In this document: piece after piece, positions 1-7,977 of the stretch
Layout: each line of letters starts with the position of its first letter
Position numbering within the stretch: the stretch's first letter is position 1
Assembly (NCBI RefSeq): GCF_000406165.1
Contig: NZ_CM001977.1
Span: forward strand, 474,403 to 538,402
DNA length: 64,000 bases
Direction: 5' to 3'
From: Dickeya zeae NCPPB 2538
GTDB taxonomy: Bacteria > Pseudomonadota > Gammaproteobacteria > Enterobacterales > Enterobacteriaceae
The notes under the pieces: model-generated
Told to the model about the DNA's origin: nothing
The model's input: the letters and a program-made list of their open reading frames with translations, nothing else
Database searches by the model: none
Position numbers and translations under genes: made by a program

Positions 1-159
1 GATAGCCAGCAGGATGTTGCTACTTATCTTGTCCATGATAATCATCAGGTTGGGGTGGGAAAGTGGAAGGCTATCGCTGAATGGAACGTCGTGGATATCG
101 ATTTAAAGAGTGATTTATCACATGCCTATGGCCTGTTACAGTCGCTGGGAATAAAATAA
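1..159 (+). CDS. Unknown protein, C-terminal part only
   Basis: An open frame runs in from the left edge and stops with TAA at 157-159, giving the last 52 residues of a protein whose start is outside the window. The visible part is polar, ends in SHAYGLLQSLGIK and shows no membrane segment or recognised motif. Base composition is A+T-rich like the next two genes, which suggests an accessory region. A hairpin terminator follows about 80 bases downstream, consistent with a real gene end. I do not recognise the family and assign no function. Confidence 0.55.
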   Translation, partial: DSQQDVATYLVHDNHQVGVGKWKAIAEWNVVDIDLKSDLSHAYGLLQSLGIK

Positions 160-240
160 TGGAAAAGCGTTGCCCTGAGGGTTCGGGGGATTAATCATGG
201 AGTTGATGTGGCTTTGCATAATAGCATGATTATTATAGAT

Positions 241-262
241 AAAGACCCAAATATGGGTCTTT
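241..262 (+). terminator. Rho-independent-type terminator after the left-edge gene
   Basis: Perfect 9-bp stem AAAGACCCA / TGGGTCTTT around the four-base loop AATA. The T-rich right arm makes it terminator-like. It separates the partial gene on the left from the aminotransferase-like gene. The rest of the 310-base gap (160-469) is A+T-rich and shows no gene; it should hold the promoter for the following genes. Confidence 0.6.
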
Positions 263-469
263 CGATTAGTGCAGCCAGCGTCATTGGTATCAGTTTGGTT
301 AATTAATTACTCTGCTAATGGGTAATCCTCCACTCTTTCAGTAATATATAATTCATTTGTTAATGATGGCTAATATACTGATAATGTTTGTGTATTATAA
401 CGCTATCGTTTTAATTTGATATTTACAATTGCCTCACCTATTCATTTCATACTGGTCAAGGGAAATGAC

Positions 470-1327
470 ATGTATGCTATTTTTAAACCAGGGCTGATGA
501 AAAAGGCTCAAAAAATATATAAAGAATATTTTCGTTTTGAACGAGGTGGGTTCACGTTATCTATTTTTCGCGAGAATAAGAATATATCGTTAATATTAAT
601 GCTGGATTGTGTTATTAATTATTCTATATATTGTAAAAAACATTTAACAGGGTTAGCTATTAATGATGTCTTGTGCGGTCTGGGGCATCGTGTAGTAAAA
701 ATGTGGCTGCGTTCATCAGTAGTTGGCATGAAACGGGCTATGGTACCGATAGAAGCGCTACATATTACGGCACTGCTTTATATCCCCGTTGTCGTCCTCT
801 GTATTGCCCGCCATATGAAGAAGGCAAATATTTCTCCTGCGGATAACCCTTTCCAACAGATTATTACACTTGGGGAATTGACTACACCGGCGTTAATGAG
901 AAGTATTAGCGAAGTGTGGAATACCAAAGTCTATCACTACAAGTATGCCTCTCAGGAGTCATCTATTCTGGCAGTCAGTGCTGATGAAAGAGCTCTTTCT
1001 GTTATACCTTGCAATAATTTCTATGACGTTATCGATCCTTATACTGGCGTATCGGTTGATACCATTGGTGAACAGATTACGCGGGAACTTGTGATCACTC
1101 TAACGAAAGAATATCTCGCTCTGGATGTGGATAAGCGAAATATTTTTCCATCAGAGTGGTTGGCTGCGGATGAATGCTTTCTTTCTGGCGCAGGGGTTGA
1201 AATTGCGCCTATACCGCAGATCGAACACCCGTTATTAAAAAGCTACGATGAGAGTAGCGTGCGTCTGGCAATATACGAGCTATATATGAAAGCAGTGCGA
1301 GGTCAGCATAATGAATATGCTGATTAG
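470..1327 (+). CDS. Divergent class IV (branched-chain type) aminotransferase-like protein
   Basis: 285 residues from ATG 470, chosen because AAGGGA lies six bases upstream; the frame opens earlier at a TTG (416) with no such site. The C-terminal half looks like a fold-type IV PLP aminotransferase: a GEQITRELVITL segment resembles the GxTRxxVIxL helix, and AADECFLSGAGVEIAPI resembles the AdEaFlTGTaaeV.Pi signature of BCAT/DAAT enzymes. The N-terminal half is very divergent, and I cannot find the usual catalytic-lysine context. The protein may be inactive, repurposed or frameshift-damaged. It is A+T-rich, unlike the genes after 2.3 kb. It lies 51 bases before the BacA-like gene, so the two are probably co-transcribed and may have belonged to one pathway from prephenate-derived keto acids to unusual amino acids; that is inference. 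Confidence 0.5.
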   Translation: MYAIFKPGLMKKAQKIYKEYFRFERGGFTLSIFRENKNISLILMLDCVINYSIYCKKHLTGLAINDVLCGLGHRVVKMWLRSSVVGMKRAMVPIEALHITALLYIPVVVLCIARHMKKANISPADNPFQQIITLGELTTPALMRSISEVWNTKVYHYKYASQESSILAVSADERALSVIPCNNFYDVIDPYTGVSVDTIGEQITRELVITLTKEYLALDVDKRNIFPSEWLAADECFLSGAGVEIAPIPQIEHPLLKSYDESSVRLAIYELYMKAVRGQHNEYAD

Positions 1328-1378
1328 TTAATCCCTGTTAATTCATATTAGCTTATTCACTATCTAAGGAGAGATAAA

Positions 1379-1960
1379 GTGATGAATATGTATTTCATGG
1401 ATATGGGCCTGCATCAGGTAATTAATTTACCCGTTTTTACTCTTGGACCATCAGGGACAAGTAGTGAGTCAGCATCGCGTTATTTTGGTCACTGGATGGC
1501 GTCGGCATATGAGGGGAGTACGCACCAGGTTTACCTGAACAATACTTATGAAGAGGCTAGAGAAAAATTAAACCAAAACAACGGGTTATTGGTTGTGGCA
1601 AATGCATACCCTCAGATTAATGATTTCTATATGGACCCCCGATTGTCGTTAACGGGGGCCTTTGTGTTTGATACACCGCTTTATGGACTGGCGATCAAGG
1701 AAACACTACCCAATCGCCCGTTGATTGTCGCTTCTCACCCTGCGCCTGTCCCACTTATTCAGGAGCTCTTGCCAGACGGTCTACATGTGGATCGTGTCGT
1801 TACGATGTCATCCACCAGCGCGGCAGCCCAGGCGGTAGCCAACCATGACGTTGATGTCGCATTGACGACAGAAGTGGCTGTGAATCTGCACTGTCTACAG
1901 TTTATTTCTCGCACGCGCCCGATTCATATGCTCTGGTCGGTATTCAGTCCCTCACACTGA
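1379..1960 (+). CDS. BacA-like prephenate decarboxylase / prephenate dehydratase-related protein
   Basis: 193 residues from GTG 1379 (ATG 1382 is an alternative); AAGGAG lies at 1366-1371. The sequence follows Bacillus BacA, the bacilysin-pathway enzyme that decarboxylates prephenate without aromatisation, along its length: TLGPSGTSSESASRYF near the N-terminus, then a NAYPQINDFYMDPRL segment, DTPLYGLAIK, STSAAAQAV, VALTTEVA and a C-terminal MLWSVF. Overall length is close to BacA (about 204 residues). It lacks the ACT domain and chorismate mutase domain of PheA-type enzymes. Expected role: conversion of prephenate to a dihydro-hydroxyphenylpyruvate, the first step to dihydro-aromatic or anticapsin-like amino acids. 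No BacB to BacG homologue is visible downstream; only a broken AhpD-like frame follows, so the cluster may be a remnant or continue to the left. Confidence 0.7.
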   Translation: MMNMYFMDMGLHQVINLPVFTLGPSGTSSESASRYFGHWMASAYEGSTHQVYLNNTYEEAREKLNQNNGLLVVANAYPQINDFYMDPRLSLTGAFVFDTPLYGLAIKETLPNRPLIVASHPAPVPLIQELLPDGLHVDRVVTMSSTSAAAQAVANHDVDVALTTEVAVNLHCLQFISRTRPIHMLWSVFSPSH

Positions 1961-1977
1961 CCGATTGATAAGGATAT

Positions 1978-2290
1978 ATGATGATATATCTGGCGCTTCA
2001 TACTATTGAGACAGCACCTGAGACGCGTAACGCATTGCTGCAACGCTCGGGCGATAATTTCGGCCAGATTCGACATCTGGTTGAATCCCCGGTGTTGCTG
2101 TCTGTTTATCCGTATGCGCATGAACGTTTCTGGTGCTGTCCTTTGAACGAGCAGGAGCGGGCCATCGTGTAGAGCATAGTGGGAATCAACTCGGTGCGAT
2201 TATACGGTGCAGTCGCTGGATTGCATTGCATAACGGTGTGCCCGAGAGGCCGAGTCTGATGGGGGCCTGACCGCAGTGCATGATTGACGG
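1978..2290 (+). pseudogene. Broken AhpD-like / carboxymuconolactone decarboxylase family gene
   Basis: A 64-codon frame begins at ATG 1978/1981 just after AAGGA and ends at TAG 2170-2172. Its sequence (ETAPETRNALLQ, FGQIRHLVESPVLL, then LNEQERAIV) reads like the N-terminal half of the CMD/AhpD family. After the stop the expected continuation appears: VGINS stays in the same frame, and then CDYTVQS, matching the family's cysteine-containing helix, is found in another frame from about 2195. A further in-frame TAA follows soon after. At least one stop and one frameshift (about two bases lost near 2194) therefore break the gene. The 17-base gap to the BacA-like gene suggests the two were co-transcribed. 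The remainder to 2290 decays without a clear end. Confidence 0.6.
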
Positions 2291-2295
2291 CGGCG

Positions 2296-2913
2296 TTAAT
2301 ACAGAAAGCGGCATAGCTGAAACGCCATAAAAATCATGTAGCAGCCGATCAGTGAGTCAATGATGCGCCAGGTGACGGGCCTGGCGAAATAACGCGAGCA
2401 AGCAGCGGCCGTGTAGCCGATGGTGTAAAACCAGAGCAACGAGGCGCTGACCGTCCCGGCCAGATAAAACGGCTTCAGGTCAGGGGCGATGCCGGAAGAA
2501 ATCCCGCCGATAATCACCACCGTATCCAGATAGACATGCGGGTTTAGCAGGCTAACCGCCAGACTGGCGCTGATCACCGTGCGTCGGCGCAGACCCTTCG
2601 TCGGTGTGGTGATCGTCAGTTGGTTGCCGCCGCGCCAGGCGCTTTTCAGCGCGTTATAGCCATACCACAGCAGAAACAGCACCCCGGCGAGCGTCAGCGT
2701 GGTGATCGCCGGTTTGCTGTCGTTAATGATTTTCCCCAGACCGAGCACGCCGAGCGTCATCAATACCAGGTCGCATAAAAAGCACACCGTACTGACCCAA
2801 AACACATGCTCCCGACGCATCCCCTGACGTAATACAAAGGAGTTTTGCGCGCCGATCGCGACGATCAAACCGGCACCGGTCATAAAACCGGTAATAAAAA
2901 TAGGTAACGGCAT
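2296..2913 (-). CDS. LysE/ArgO-family amino-acid exporter
   Basis: 205 residues, the usual size for LysE/ArgO inner-membrane exporters. Hallmarks are GAGLIVAIGAQNSFVLRQG near the N-terminus (family pattern PxGPQNxFVxxxG) and LLNPHVYLDTVVIIGG in the middle (family NPHVYLDT), with about six hydrophobic segments. Such proteins export arginine or lysine and analogues such as canavanine. The gene stands alone on the minus strand; no adjacent lysG/argP-type regulator is seen. The substrate cannot be decided from sequence, although the NPHVYLD region resembles E. coli ArgO closely. Confidence 0.85.
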   Translation of the reverse strand: MPLPIFITGFMTGAGLIVAIGAQNSFVLRQGMRREHVFWVSTVCFLCDLVLMTLGVLGLGKIINDSKPAITTLTLAGVLFLLWYGYNALKSAWRGGNQLTITTPTKGLRRRTVISASLAVSLLNPHVYLDTVVIIGGISSGIAPDLKPFYLAGTVSASLLWFYTIGYTAAACSRYFARPVTWRIIDSLIGCYMIFMAFQLCRFLY

Positions 2914-3060
2914 GGCTTCTCTTTCATCACAGATAAATCAAATAATAACAATAGGTTGAGCGGCATGGCCGCCCAGCCCTGTACTCGGGGGGGATAATGG
3001 ATAACTTTCGGCGATAAGGCCAATGAATAGATTTAATCTGTAATTAGTCAGGCTAATACA

Positions 3061-3846
3061 TTACATCTGTTCGTGTTTCCCGAAGAGATGTTTGCGGTGG
3101 TGACGAATGTGCTCAAGTTTGGGGTGATGGTGTGGGTCTGCTGGCAAGTGTAATTGCTTGCCTTCGTATTGCTCGAACTGGTTTTGTACTATCTCGCTGC
3201 TCAGCATTTTGAGGCGCGGCGAGAGCATTAACTCCAGGTGGTCGTTAAACCCGATCAACCCTTTGTCAAAGGCTTTGTCGTGCAGCGCAGACAAGCACAA
3301 CCCGTTGCAGGGGTCTAAACGGTGCTCGGCGATGTCTTTCCACGGCCGAATATGGCTGGCAATCAATAAAATCGGTTCTTCCAGCCCGGTAATGCAGCAG
3401 CGTTCGTCGTAGGCTTTCAACACCCGTTTGCGAAACTGTTGCTGACCCACACGCACGGTGGTGATGGCCATACGTTCGTGTCCGTAATAGTCGGGCGGCG
3501 TGACGTCGAGGGCGTGCTGCGAGGTGTCATCCGGCGCGGTTAACGCCGTGACAGCCTGTTGGCATTGCTGCTCAAAGGCTTGTGGGTCACGCTCCAGTTC
3601 CTGCCACAGTTCCCTGTCGGCTTTGGATACCTGGCTTAGCCCAGCTCGGCCTGATTTAATCACTACAGGATCAAGGCTAGCGAAGTTCCCCAACTTCATA
3701 ACCAATGCTGCGGGGGTTCTACCGATTTTGGCCGCATAATACTTAATCAAATGGTTATTGGCGTCTTGTTTACCCGACGGCAATACGTCGTATAGCGTAA
3801 ACGCGATCAATAATTCGTCTCGTGTCCAGAGTCTTCTTTCGGCCAT
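3061..3846 (-). CDS. HNH endonuclease family protein
   Basis: 261 residues. The N-terminal part (WTRDELLIAFTLYDVLP, then GRTPAALVMKLGNFASLDP) is the helical region often found in front of HNH domains in restriction-like nucleases. The C-terminal half carries the nuclease core: RCCITGLEEPILLIASHI, then DPCNGLCLSALHDKAFDKGL, matching the His-Asn-His fold with the CITG motif, SHI and NGLCLS...HDKAFD. The family is annotated as putative restriction endonuclease, but no partner methyltransferase or helicase lies nearby, so it may act alone in defence or be of unknown role. It is separated by 147 bases from the exporter gene and reads away from the MFS gene at 4065. Confidence 0.75.
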   Translation of the reverse strand: MAERRLWTRDELLIAFTLYDVLPSGKQDANNHLIKYYAAKIGRTPAALVMKLGNFASLDPVVIKSGRAGLSQVSKADRELWQELERDPQAFEQQCQQAVTALTAPDDTSQHALDVTPPDYYGHERMAITTVRVGQQQFRKRVLKAYDERCCITGLEEPILLIASHIRPWKDIAEHRLDPCNGLCLSALHDKAFDKGLIGFNDHLELMLSPRLKMLSSEIVQNQFEQYEGKQLHLPADPHHHPKLEHIRHHRKHLFGKHEQM

Positions 3847-4064
3847 ATCAGCACTTGCTAGTAAGTTAACGCATCACGTTAGTTGATGCGTTAACTATGC
3901 CAGGTGGCGATAGAAAAATCATGGGGTTCATCAGCAGCATGGAGCACGATTTGCCGAGTGCTTCAATTGCGCCTGCCAGCCAAACCCAGTAGGGTAACAG
4001 GTACAAAAAACGTGCGGCGGATAGCCTGCCGTGCCTGCCACGCTTTTCATCTTCGGGTATTACT

Positions 4065-5456
4065 TTGAACGCTGTTGTCACTTCTCAGGGTGCGGGATCC
4101 GTTACTGACGGATTACCGATGCCGGCGCGTCTCGGCGCCATTTTCGCGATTGCATGCGGTATTTCCATGGCGGTGCTGGATGGCGCGATCGTCAACGTAG
4201 CTTTGCCGACCATCGCGGGCGATTTTAACACCAGTCCGGCTTCTTCTATCTGGATCGTTAACGCGTATCAACTGGCTGTCACCATGACGCTGCTGTCGCT
4301 GTCGTCGCTGGGCGATATCGTCGGTTACCGTCGGGTGTATCTGGTGGGGTTGGTGCTGTTTACGCTGATGTCGTTTGTCTGCGCGATGTCAGATTCGCTC
4401 GCAACGCTGACGCTGGCGCGCATTCTGCAAGGGCTGGCGGCGGCCGCGTTGATGAGCGTCAACACGGCGTTGATCCGGCTTATCTACCCCAGAGATCGAC
4501 TGGGGCGGGGTATGGCGATCAACTCGCTGGTGGTGGCGGTATCCACCGCGGCCGGGCCGACCATCGCCGCCGGGATTCTGGGCGTGGCGTCGTGGCAGTG
4601 GTTGTTTGCCATTAATGTGCCATTCGGCGTGGTGGCCATGATACTGGGCTGGCGTTTCCTGCCGCGTAACGATGGCATGAGAACACAGCGCTTCGATACC
4701 CCAAGCGCGGTACTGAATGCGCTGACCTTCGGGCTGTTTTTCGTGGCGTTGGGGGGCTTTGCCCACCAACAGAATAGCTGGCTGGTGCTGGGCGAATTGT
4801 TGCTGACCTTGCTGGTCGGCGGCTATTTTTTCCGTCGCCAGCTGCGCCAGCCTTATCCGCTGCTGCCGGTGGATCTGCTGCGTATTCCGGTGTTTGCGTT
4901 GTCGATGGGCACATCCGTCAGTTCGTTCTGCGCCCAGATGCTGGCGATGGTCTCGCTGCCGTTCTATTTCCAGAGTGCATTGGGGATGAATGAAATCGAG
5001 ACCGGTTTGCTGCTGACACCCTGGCCGTTGGCGATCATGGCGGTGGCACCGCTGGCGGGGCGCTTGATTGAGCGTTTTAACGCTGGGATTTTGTGTACCA
5101 TCGGGCTGGCGCTGTTCGCGCTCGGGCTGTTTTCTCTGGCCTGGTTACCGGCGAAGCCTGGCTATCTGGAGATCTGCCTGCGCATGATGTTGTGCGGTAT
5201 TGGGTTTGGGCTGTTCCAGTCGCCGAATAATCACACCATCATCAGTGCGGCACCCCGTCATCGCAGCGGTGGTGCCAGCGGTATGTTGGGCACAGCCCGG
5301 CTGGTGGGGCAGACCACCGGCGCAGCACTGGTGGCACTGATGTTTAACCTGTTCGGCGGGTTAGGGACCCATGCAGCGTTGATGACGGCCGGTACTTTTG
5401 CGACGCTGGCCGCCATTGTCAGCGGCCAGCGGATTTCGCGTCTGAAAACGGACTAG
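4065..5456 (+). CDS. MFS drug/proton antiporter, DHA2 (EmrB/SmvA-like) family
   Basis: 463 residues from TTG 4065; ATG 4119 is an alternative start with weak support, so the N-terminus is uncertain. The protein is hydrophobic with about 14 transmembrane segments, as in the DHA2 group. Early motif: LDGAIVNVALPTIAGDF, the typical D-x(n)-VNVALP signature of TMS1; LGDIVGYRRVYLVG is motif A; AAGPTIAAGILGVASWQWLFAINVPFG is antiporter motif C followed by the WRWxFxINxP-type box. Substrates of such pumps are amphipathic drugs or quaternary ammonium compounds. Its stop overlaps the convergent MocR-type regulator by four bases, which makes that regulator a possible controller. Confidence 0.8.
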   Translation: MNAVVTSQGAGSVTDGLPMPARLGAIFAIACGISMAVLDGAIVNVALPTIAGDFNTSPASSIWIVNAYQLAVTMTLLSLSSLGDIVGYRRVYLVGLVLFTLMSFVCAMSDSLATLTLARILQGLAAAALMSVNTALIRLIYPRDRLGRGMAINSLVVAVSTAAGPTIAAGILGVASWQWLFAINVPFGVVAMILGWRFLPRNDGMRTQRFDTPSAVLNALTFGLFFVALGGFAHQQNSWLVLGELLLTLLVGGYFFRRQLRQPYPLLPVDLLRIPVFALSMGTSVSSFCAQMLAMVSLPFYFQSALGMNEIETGLLLTPWPLAIMAVAPLAGRLIERFNAGILCTIGLALFALGLFSLAWLPAKPGYLEICLRMMLCGIGFGLFQSPNNHTIISAAPRHRSGGASGMLGTARLVGQTTGAALVALMFNLFGGLGTHAALMTAGTFATLAAIVSGQRISRLKTD

Positions 5457-6901
5457 TCAGCTTGTTGCCTGATGGCGGGCAGGCGTTGAAACGACGGCAA
5501 CGCGCAGAGGCGTTGCGTAAGCTGATGCGCCTGCTGCGCGCTCACCAGATTGGTGAAGCCAAGCAGTAATCCTTCCTCGTGGCCTGGCTGTTGCCGCCAT
5601 TGGCTCAGTGCCTGAATGGATAACCCGGCACTGACCGCTTCTGCCGCGATATCCGCATCGTGTGCGCTGCCCGGCGGCAGGCGGGCCAGCAGGTGCATGC
5701 CGCCTGCACTGGCGTGAAGCTGCAAACGGTGGTCGGCAAGCGTGGTGAGTGCGTCTTGCAGATAACGGCGACGCTCAGCGTAGAGTGTGCGCATTTTTCT
5801 GATGTGTCGGGCGAAATACCCGCGCTCCATAAAATCGGCGGCGGTGGCCTGCGGCAGGATAAACCCGTTACTGTGCAGGAGAGCGGCCGTTTGCCGAAAG
5901 ACCCTAAGCTGTGCCTGTGGTACCACCAGATAAGCCAGCCTGAGACCGGGGAAAAACACCTTACTGAAGGTGCCGGTGTAAATAACCCGCTCGTCGCTAT
6001 CCAGACTTTTGAGCGCCGGTAATGGCCGACCGTGATAGCGGAATTCACTGTCGTAATCATCTTCGATAATCCACGCCTCCCGGCGAGCTGCCCACGCCAG
6101 CAACGCCAGACGCCGCGGCAACGAGAGCGCGACGCCAAGCGGGCTTTGGTGGGTTGGCGTGACAACGGCAAAGCGGGCGTGCCCGGCGTATTGTTCGCCT
6201 GCCGCCACATCGATCCCCTCTTCATCCACCGATACCGGAGCCAGTTGCATACCCGCATGCAGCAGAAAGCGCCGCGCCAGCGGGTAGCCGGGGTCTTCAT
6301 ACCAACCCAGATCACCGGGTGTGAACAGCGATCGACAGATCAAATCCAGCGAGCAGTGATACCCGGCGGTGATAAAAACCTGATGCTCTGAGCAGGCGAT
6401 ACCGCGGGAAACGCCGAGATAGGCGGCAATCGCACGGCGTAACGGCAGGTATCCCTGTGGGTCAGGGTAGGCCAGCGCCTCACCGGACAGCGTTCGCAGG
6501 CATTGGCCCGTCAGTCGGTTCCAGGTTTTGCGAGGAAAGGCATCCAGAGCCGGTAATCCCAACTGGAACGGCAGAATCGCCGGGGGCGGCGGTTCGGGTT
6601 GCTGCCGTGACGGCGACGGAGCGGTGGGGGGATGACCCGGCGTCAGGTTGGTCAACCCGGGGGAAACGATCGTCCCTGCCGGACCCCGCGGCAACAGGTA
6701 ACCTTCGCTGGTGAGCCTCTGATAGGCCGTTTCCACCGTGCCGCGTGCCAGATTCAGCTCGCTGGCGAGGCTGCGCACCGAGGGAACACGCTCGCCGGGG
6801 CGCAATTGCCCAGAGGCGATGGCATCGCGGATCCGCTGGTAAAGCTGTTGATGAAGTGGCGTGGACGGCGTTGACGAAAACGGTCTGGTCAGAAAATCCA
6901 T
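5453..6901 (-). CDS. MocR/PdxR-type transcriptional regulator (GntR wHTH fused to aminotransferase)
   Basis: 482 residues. Residues 10-75 form a GntR winged helix (LYQRIRDAIASGQLRPGERV, SVRSLASELNLARGTVETAY); a Pro-rich linker follows; residues about 115-470 are a class I aminotransferase-like domain with the PLP-lysine motif TGTFSKVFFPGLRLAYLV. Such proteins sense PLP or amino-acid adducts and act as activators or repressors, often of a divergent gene. Here the divergent unit is a GNAT acetyltransferase and an AhpD-like protein, and the 104-base gap holds a perfect inverted repeat. AAGGA lies upstream of the ATG. Its 3' end overlaps the convergent MFS gene. Confidence 0.85.
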   Translation of the reverse strand: MDFLTRPFSSTPSTPLHQQLYQRIRDAIASGQLRPGERVPSVRSLASELNLARGTVETAYQRLTSEGYLLPRGPAGTIVSPGLTNLTPGHPPTAPSPSRQQPEPPPPAILPFQLGLPALDAFPRKTWNRLTGQCLRTLSGEALAYPDPQGYLPLRRAIAAYLGVSRGIACSEHQVFITAGYHCSLDLICRSLFTPGDLGWYEDPGYPLARRFLLHAGMQLAPVSVDEEGIDVAAGEQYAGHARFAVVTPTHQSPLGVALSLPRRLALLAWAARREAWIIEDDYDSEFRYHGRPLPALKSLDSDERVIYTGTFSKVFFPGLRLAYLVVPQAQLRVFRQTAALLHSNGFILPQATAADFMERGYFARHIRKMRTLYAERRRYLQDALTTLADHRLQLHASAGGMHLLARLPPGSAHDADIAAEAVSAGLSIQALSQWRQQPGHEEGLLLGFTNLVSAQQAHQLTQRLCALPSFQRLPAIRQQAD

Positions 6902-6943
6902 CGGCTATGTCCTTATCAAAATGACATTTCTTGCCCCTATTGA

Positions 6944-6963
6944 GTAGGCCATTGTCGGCCTAC
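6944..6963. promoter_or_regulatory. Inverted repeat, likely MocR operator
   Basis: GTAGGCC-6-GGCCTAC, a perfect 7-bp inverted repeat with a six-base spacer, in the middle of the divergent promoter between the MocR-type regulator and the GNAT gene. Position and symmetry fit an operator for the adjacent regulator controlling itself and the divergent pair. No binding is shown by sequence alone. Confidence 0.5.
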
Positions 6964-7005
6964 AGTAACCCGCATTGCAACCCTCTTCATGGCGTAAGGA
7001 TTGAA

Positions 7006-7458
7006 ATGATGGCTGACATTCATCTGGCATGGGCCACGAGTCAGGCGGAACAACTGGCGTGTTTTAGTCTGATGCAGGCCTTGCGACCGCATTTAACCGA
7101 CAGCGAGCAATTTGTTCGTCAGGTGCAACGGCAGGCACAGCATGGCTACCAGTTGCTGGTCGCCTGGCAGGCCGATGTTGCGCTCGGGCTCGCTGGGTAC
7201 CGGGTGCAGGAAAATCTGGTGTATGGGCGCTTTCTGTACGTTGATGACCTGGTATGCCGGGACGAGGTGCGCGGGCAGGGCATTGGCGATCGGCTGATGC
7301 AGGCGATGTATCAGGAAGCGGCACGCGAGCAGTGTGCCCAACTGGTGCTGGATTCTGCGTTATCTAATGCGTTAGCTCACCGTTTCTATTTTCGTCAGGG
7401 GCTGTTGGCGCGAGCCCTACGTTTTAACGCGCCGATCCACAGTGGAGAAACACAATGA
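7006..7458 (+). CDS. GNAT-family N-acetyltransferase
   Basis: 150 residues from ATG 7006, with TAAGGA five bases upstream (the longer frame from 6931 has no good site). The acetyl-CoA loop is seen in VCRDEVRGQGIGDRLM (family R/QxxGxG/A), preceded by the strands around YVDDL and followed by QLVLDSALSNALAHRFYFRQG, the typical GNAT C-terminal half. The substrate is unknown. The stop overlaps the start of the AhpD-like gene by four bases (ATGA), so the two form one translationally coupled unit, probably controlled by the divergent MocR-type regulator. Confidence 0.8.
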   Translation: MMADIHLAWATSQAEQLACFSLMQALRPHLTDSEQFVRQVQRQAQHGYQLLVAWQADVALGLAGYRVQENLVYGRFLYVDDLVCRDEVRGQGIGDRLMQAMYQEAAREQCAQLVLDSALSNALAHRFYFRQGLLARALRFNAPIHSGETQ

Positions 7459-7886
7459 GTACATTACGTTTGCCGTATGCCACGCTGTCACCTGAAGCCT
7501 ACCAGGGGCTGTTGACGACCAAAAAAGCGCTGGAGAAAAGCACGCTCGGTCTTGAACTGATCGAACTGGTTTATTTACGCATTTCGCAAATCAACGGCTG
7601 TGCCTTTTGTTTAAACATGCACGCCGGATGGTTGCGGCGCGCAGGCGTCAGCAATGAAAAAGTGGATAGTCTGGCAGGGTGGCGGGTGTGTTCGTTATAC
7701 AGCCCACGTGAGCAGGCCGCGCTGGCGTGGACGGAGTCACTGGTCGACGTAGCGCAGACCCATGCACCGGATGCGGATTTTGCACCGCTGCGTGACCACT
7801 TCACCGAGGCGGAGATCGCCGATCTGTGCTTTGCCATCGCCCTGATGAGCGCGTTCAATCGGCTGGCTATCGGAGCACGCCAGTAG
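7455..7886 (+). CDS. AhpD-like alkylhydroperoxidase (carboxymuconolactone decarboxylase family)
   Basis: 143 residues. The catalytic segment INGCAFCLNMHAG contains the CxxC pair and the following His of AhpD-type peroxidases; the family helix TEAEIADLCFAIALMSAFNRL is also present. Single-domain proteins of this size reduce peroxides or serve as small thiol oxidoreductases, and many lack a known reductase partner. It is coupled by a four-base overlap to the upstream GNAT gene. A second, broken member of the same family lies at about 1978-2290. Confidence 0.85.
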   Translation: MSTLRLPYATLSPEAYQGLLTTKKALEKSTLGLELIELVYLRISQINGCAFCLNMHAGWLRRAGVSNEKVDSLAGWRVCSLYSPREQAALAWTESLVDVAQTHAPDADFAPLRDHFTEAEIADLCFAIALMSAFNRLAIGARQ

Positions 7887-7896
7887 CCAGCTGATA

Positions 7897-7925
7897 CCAC
7901 CGGGCTGGCGCGAGCGTCCCGGTGG
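7897..7925. terminator. Hairpin between convergent AhpD-like and DeoR genes
   Basis: Inverted repeat CCACCGGG / CCCGGTGG with a 13-base loop, sitting in the 91-base space between two converging genes. It has no long T run on either side, so it is a likely but not textbook terminator for one or both directions. Confidence 0.4.
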
Positions 7926-7977
7926 CAAGCGTCTGGTGGTCTGTGAAAGCGATTCCTGCGACCTGATGCTGCGGGTA

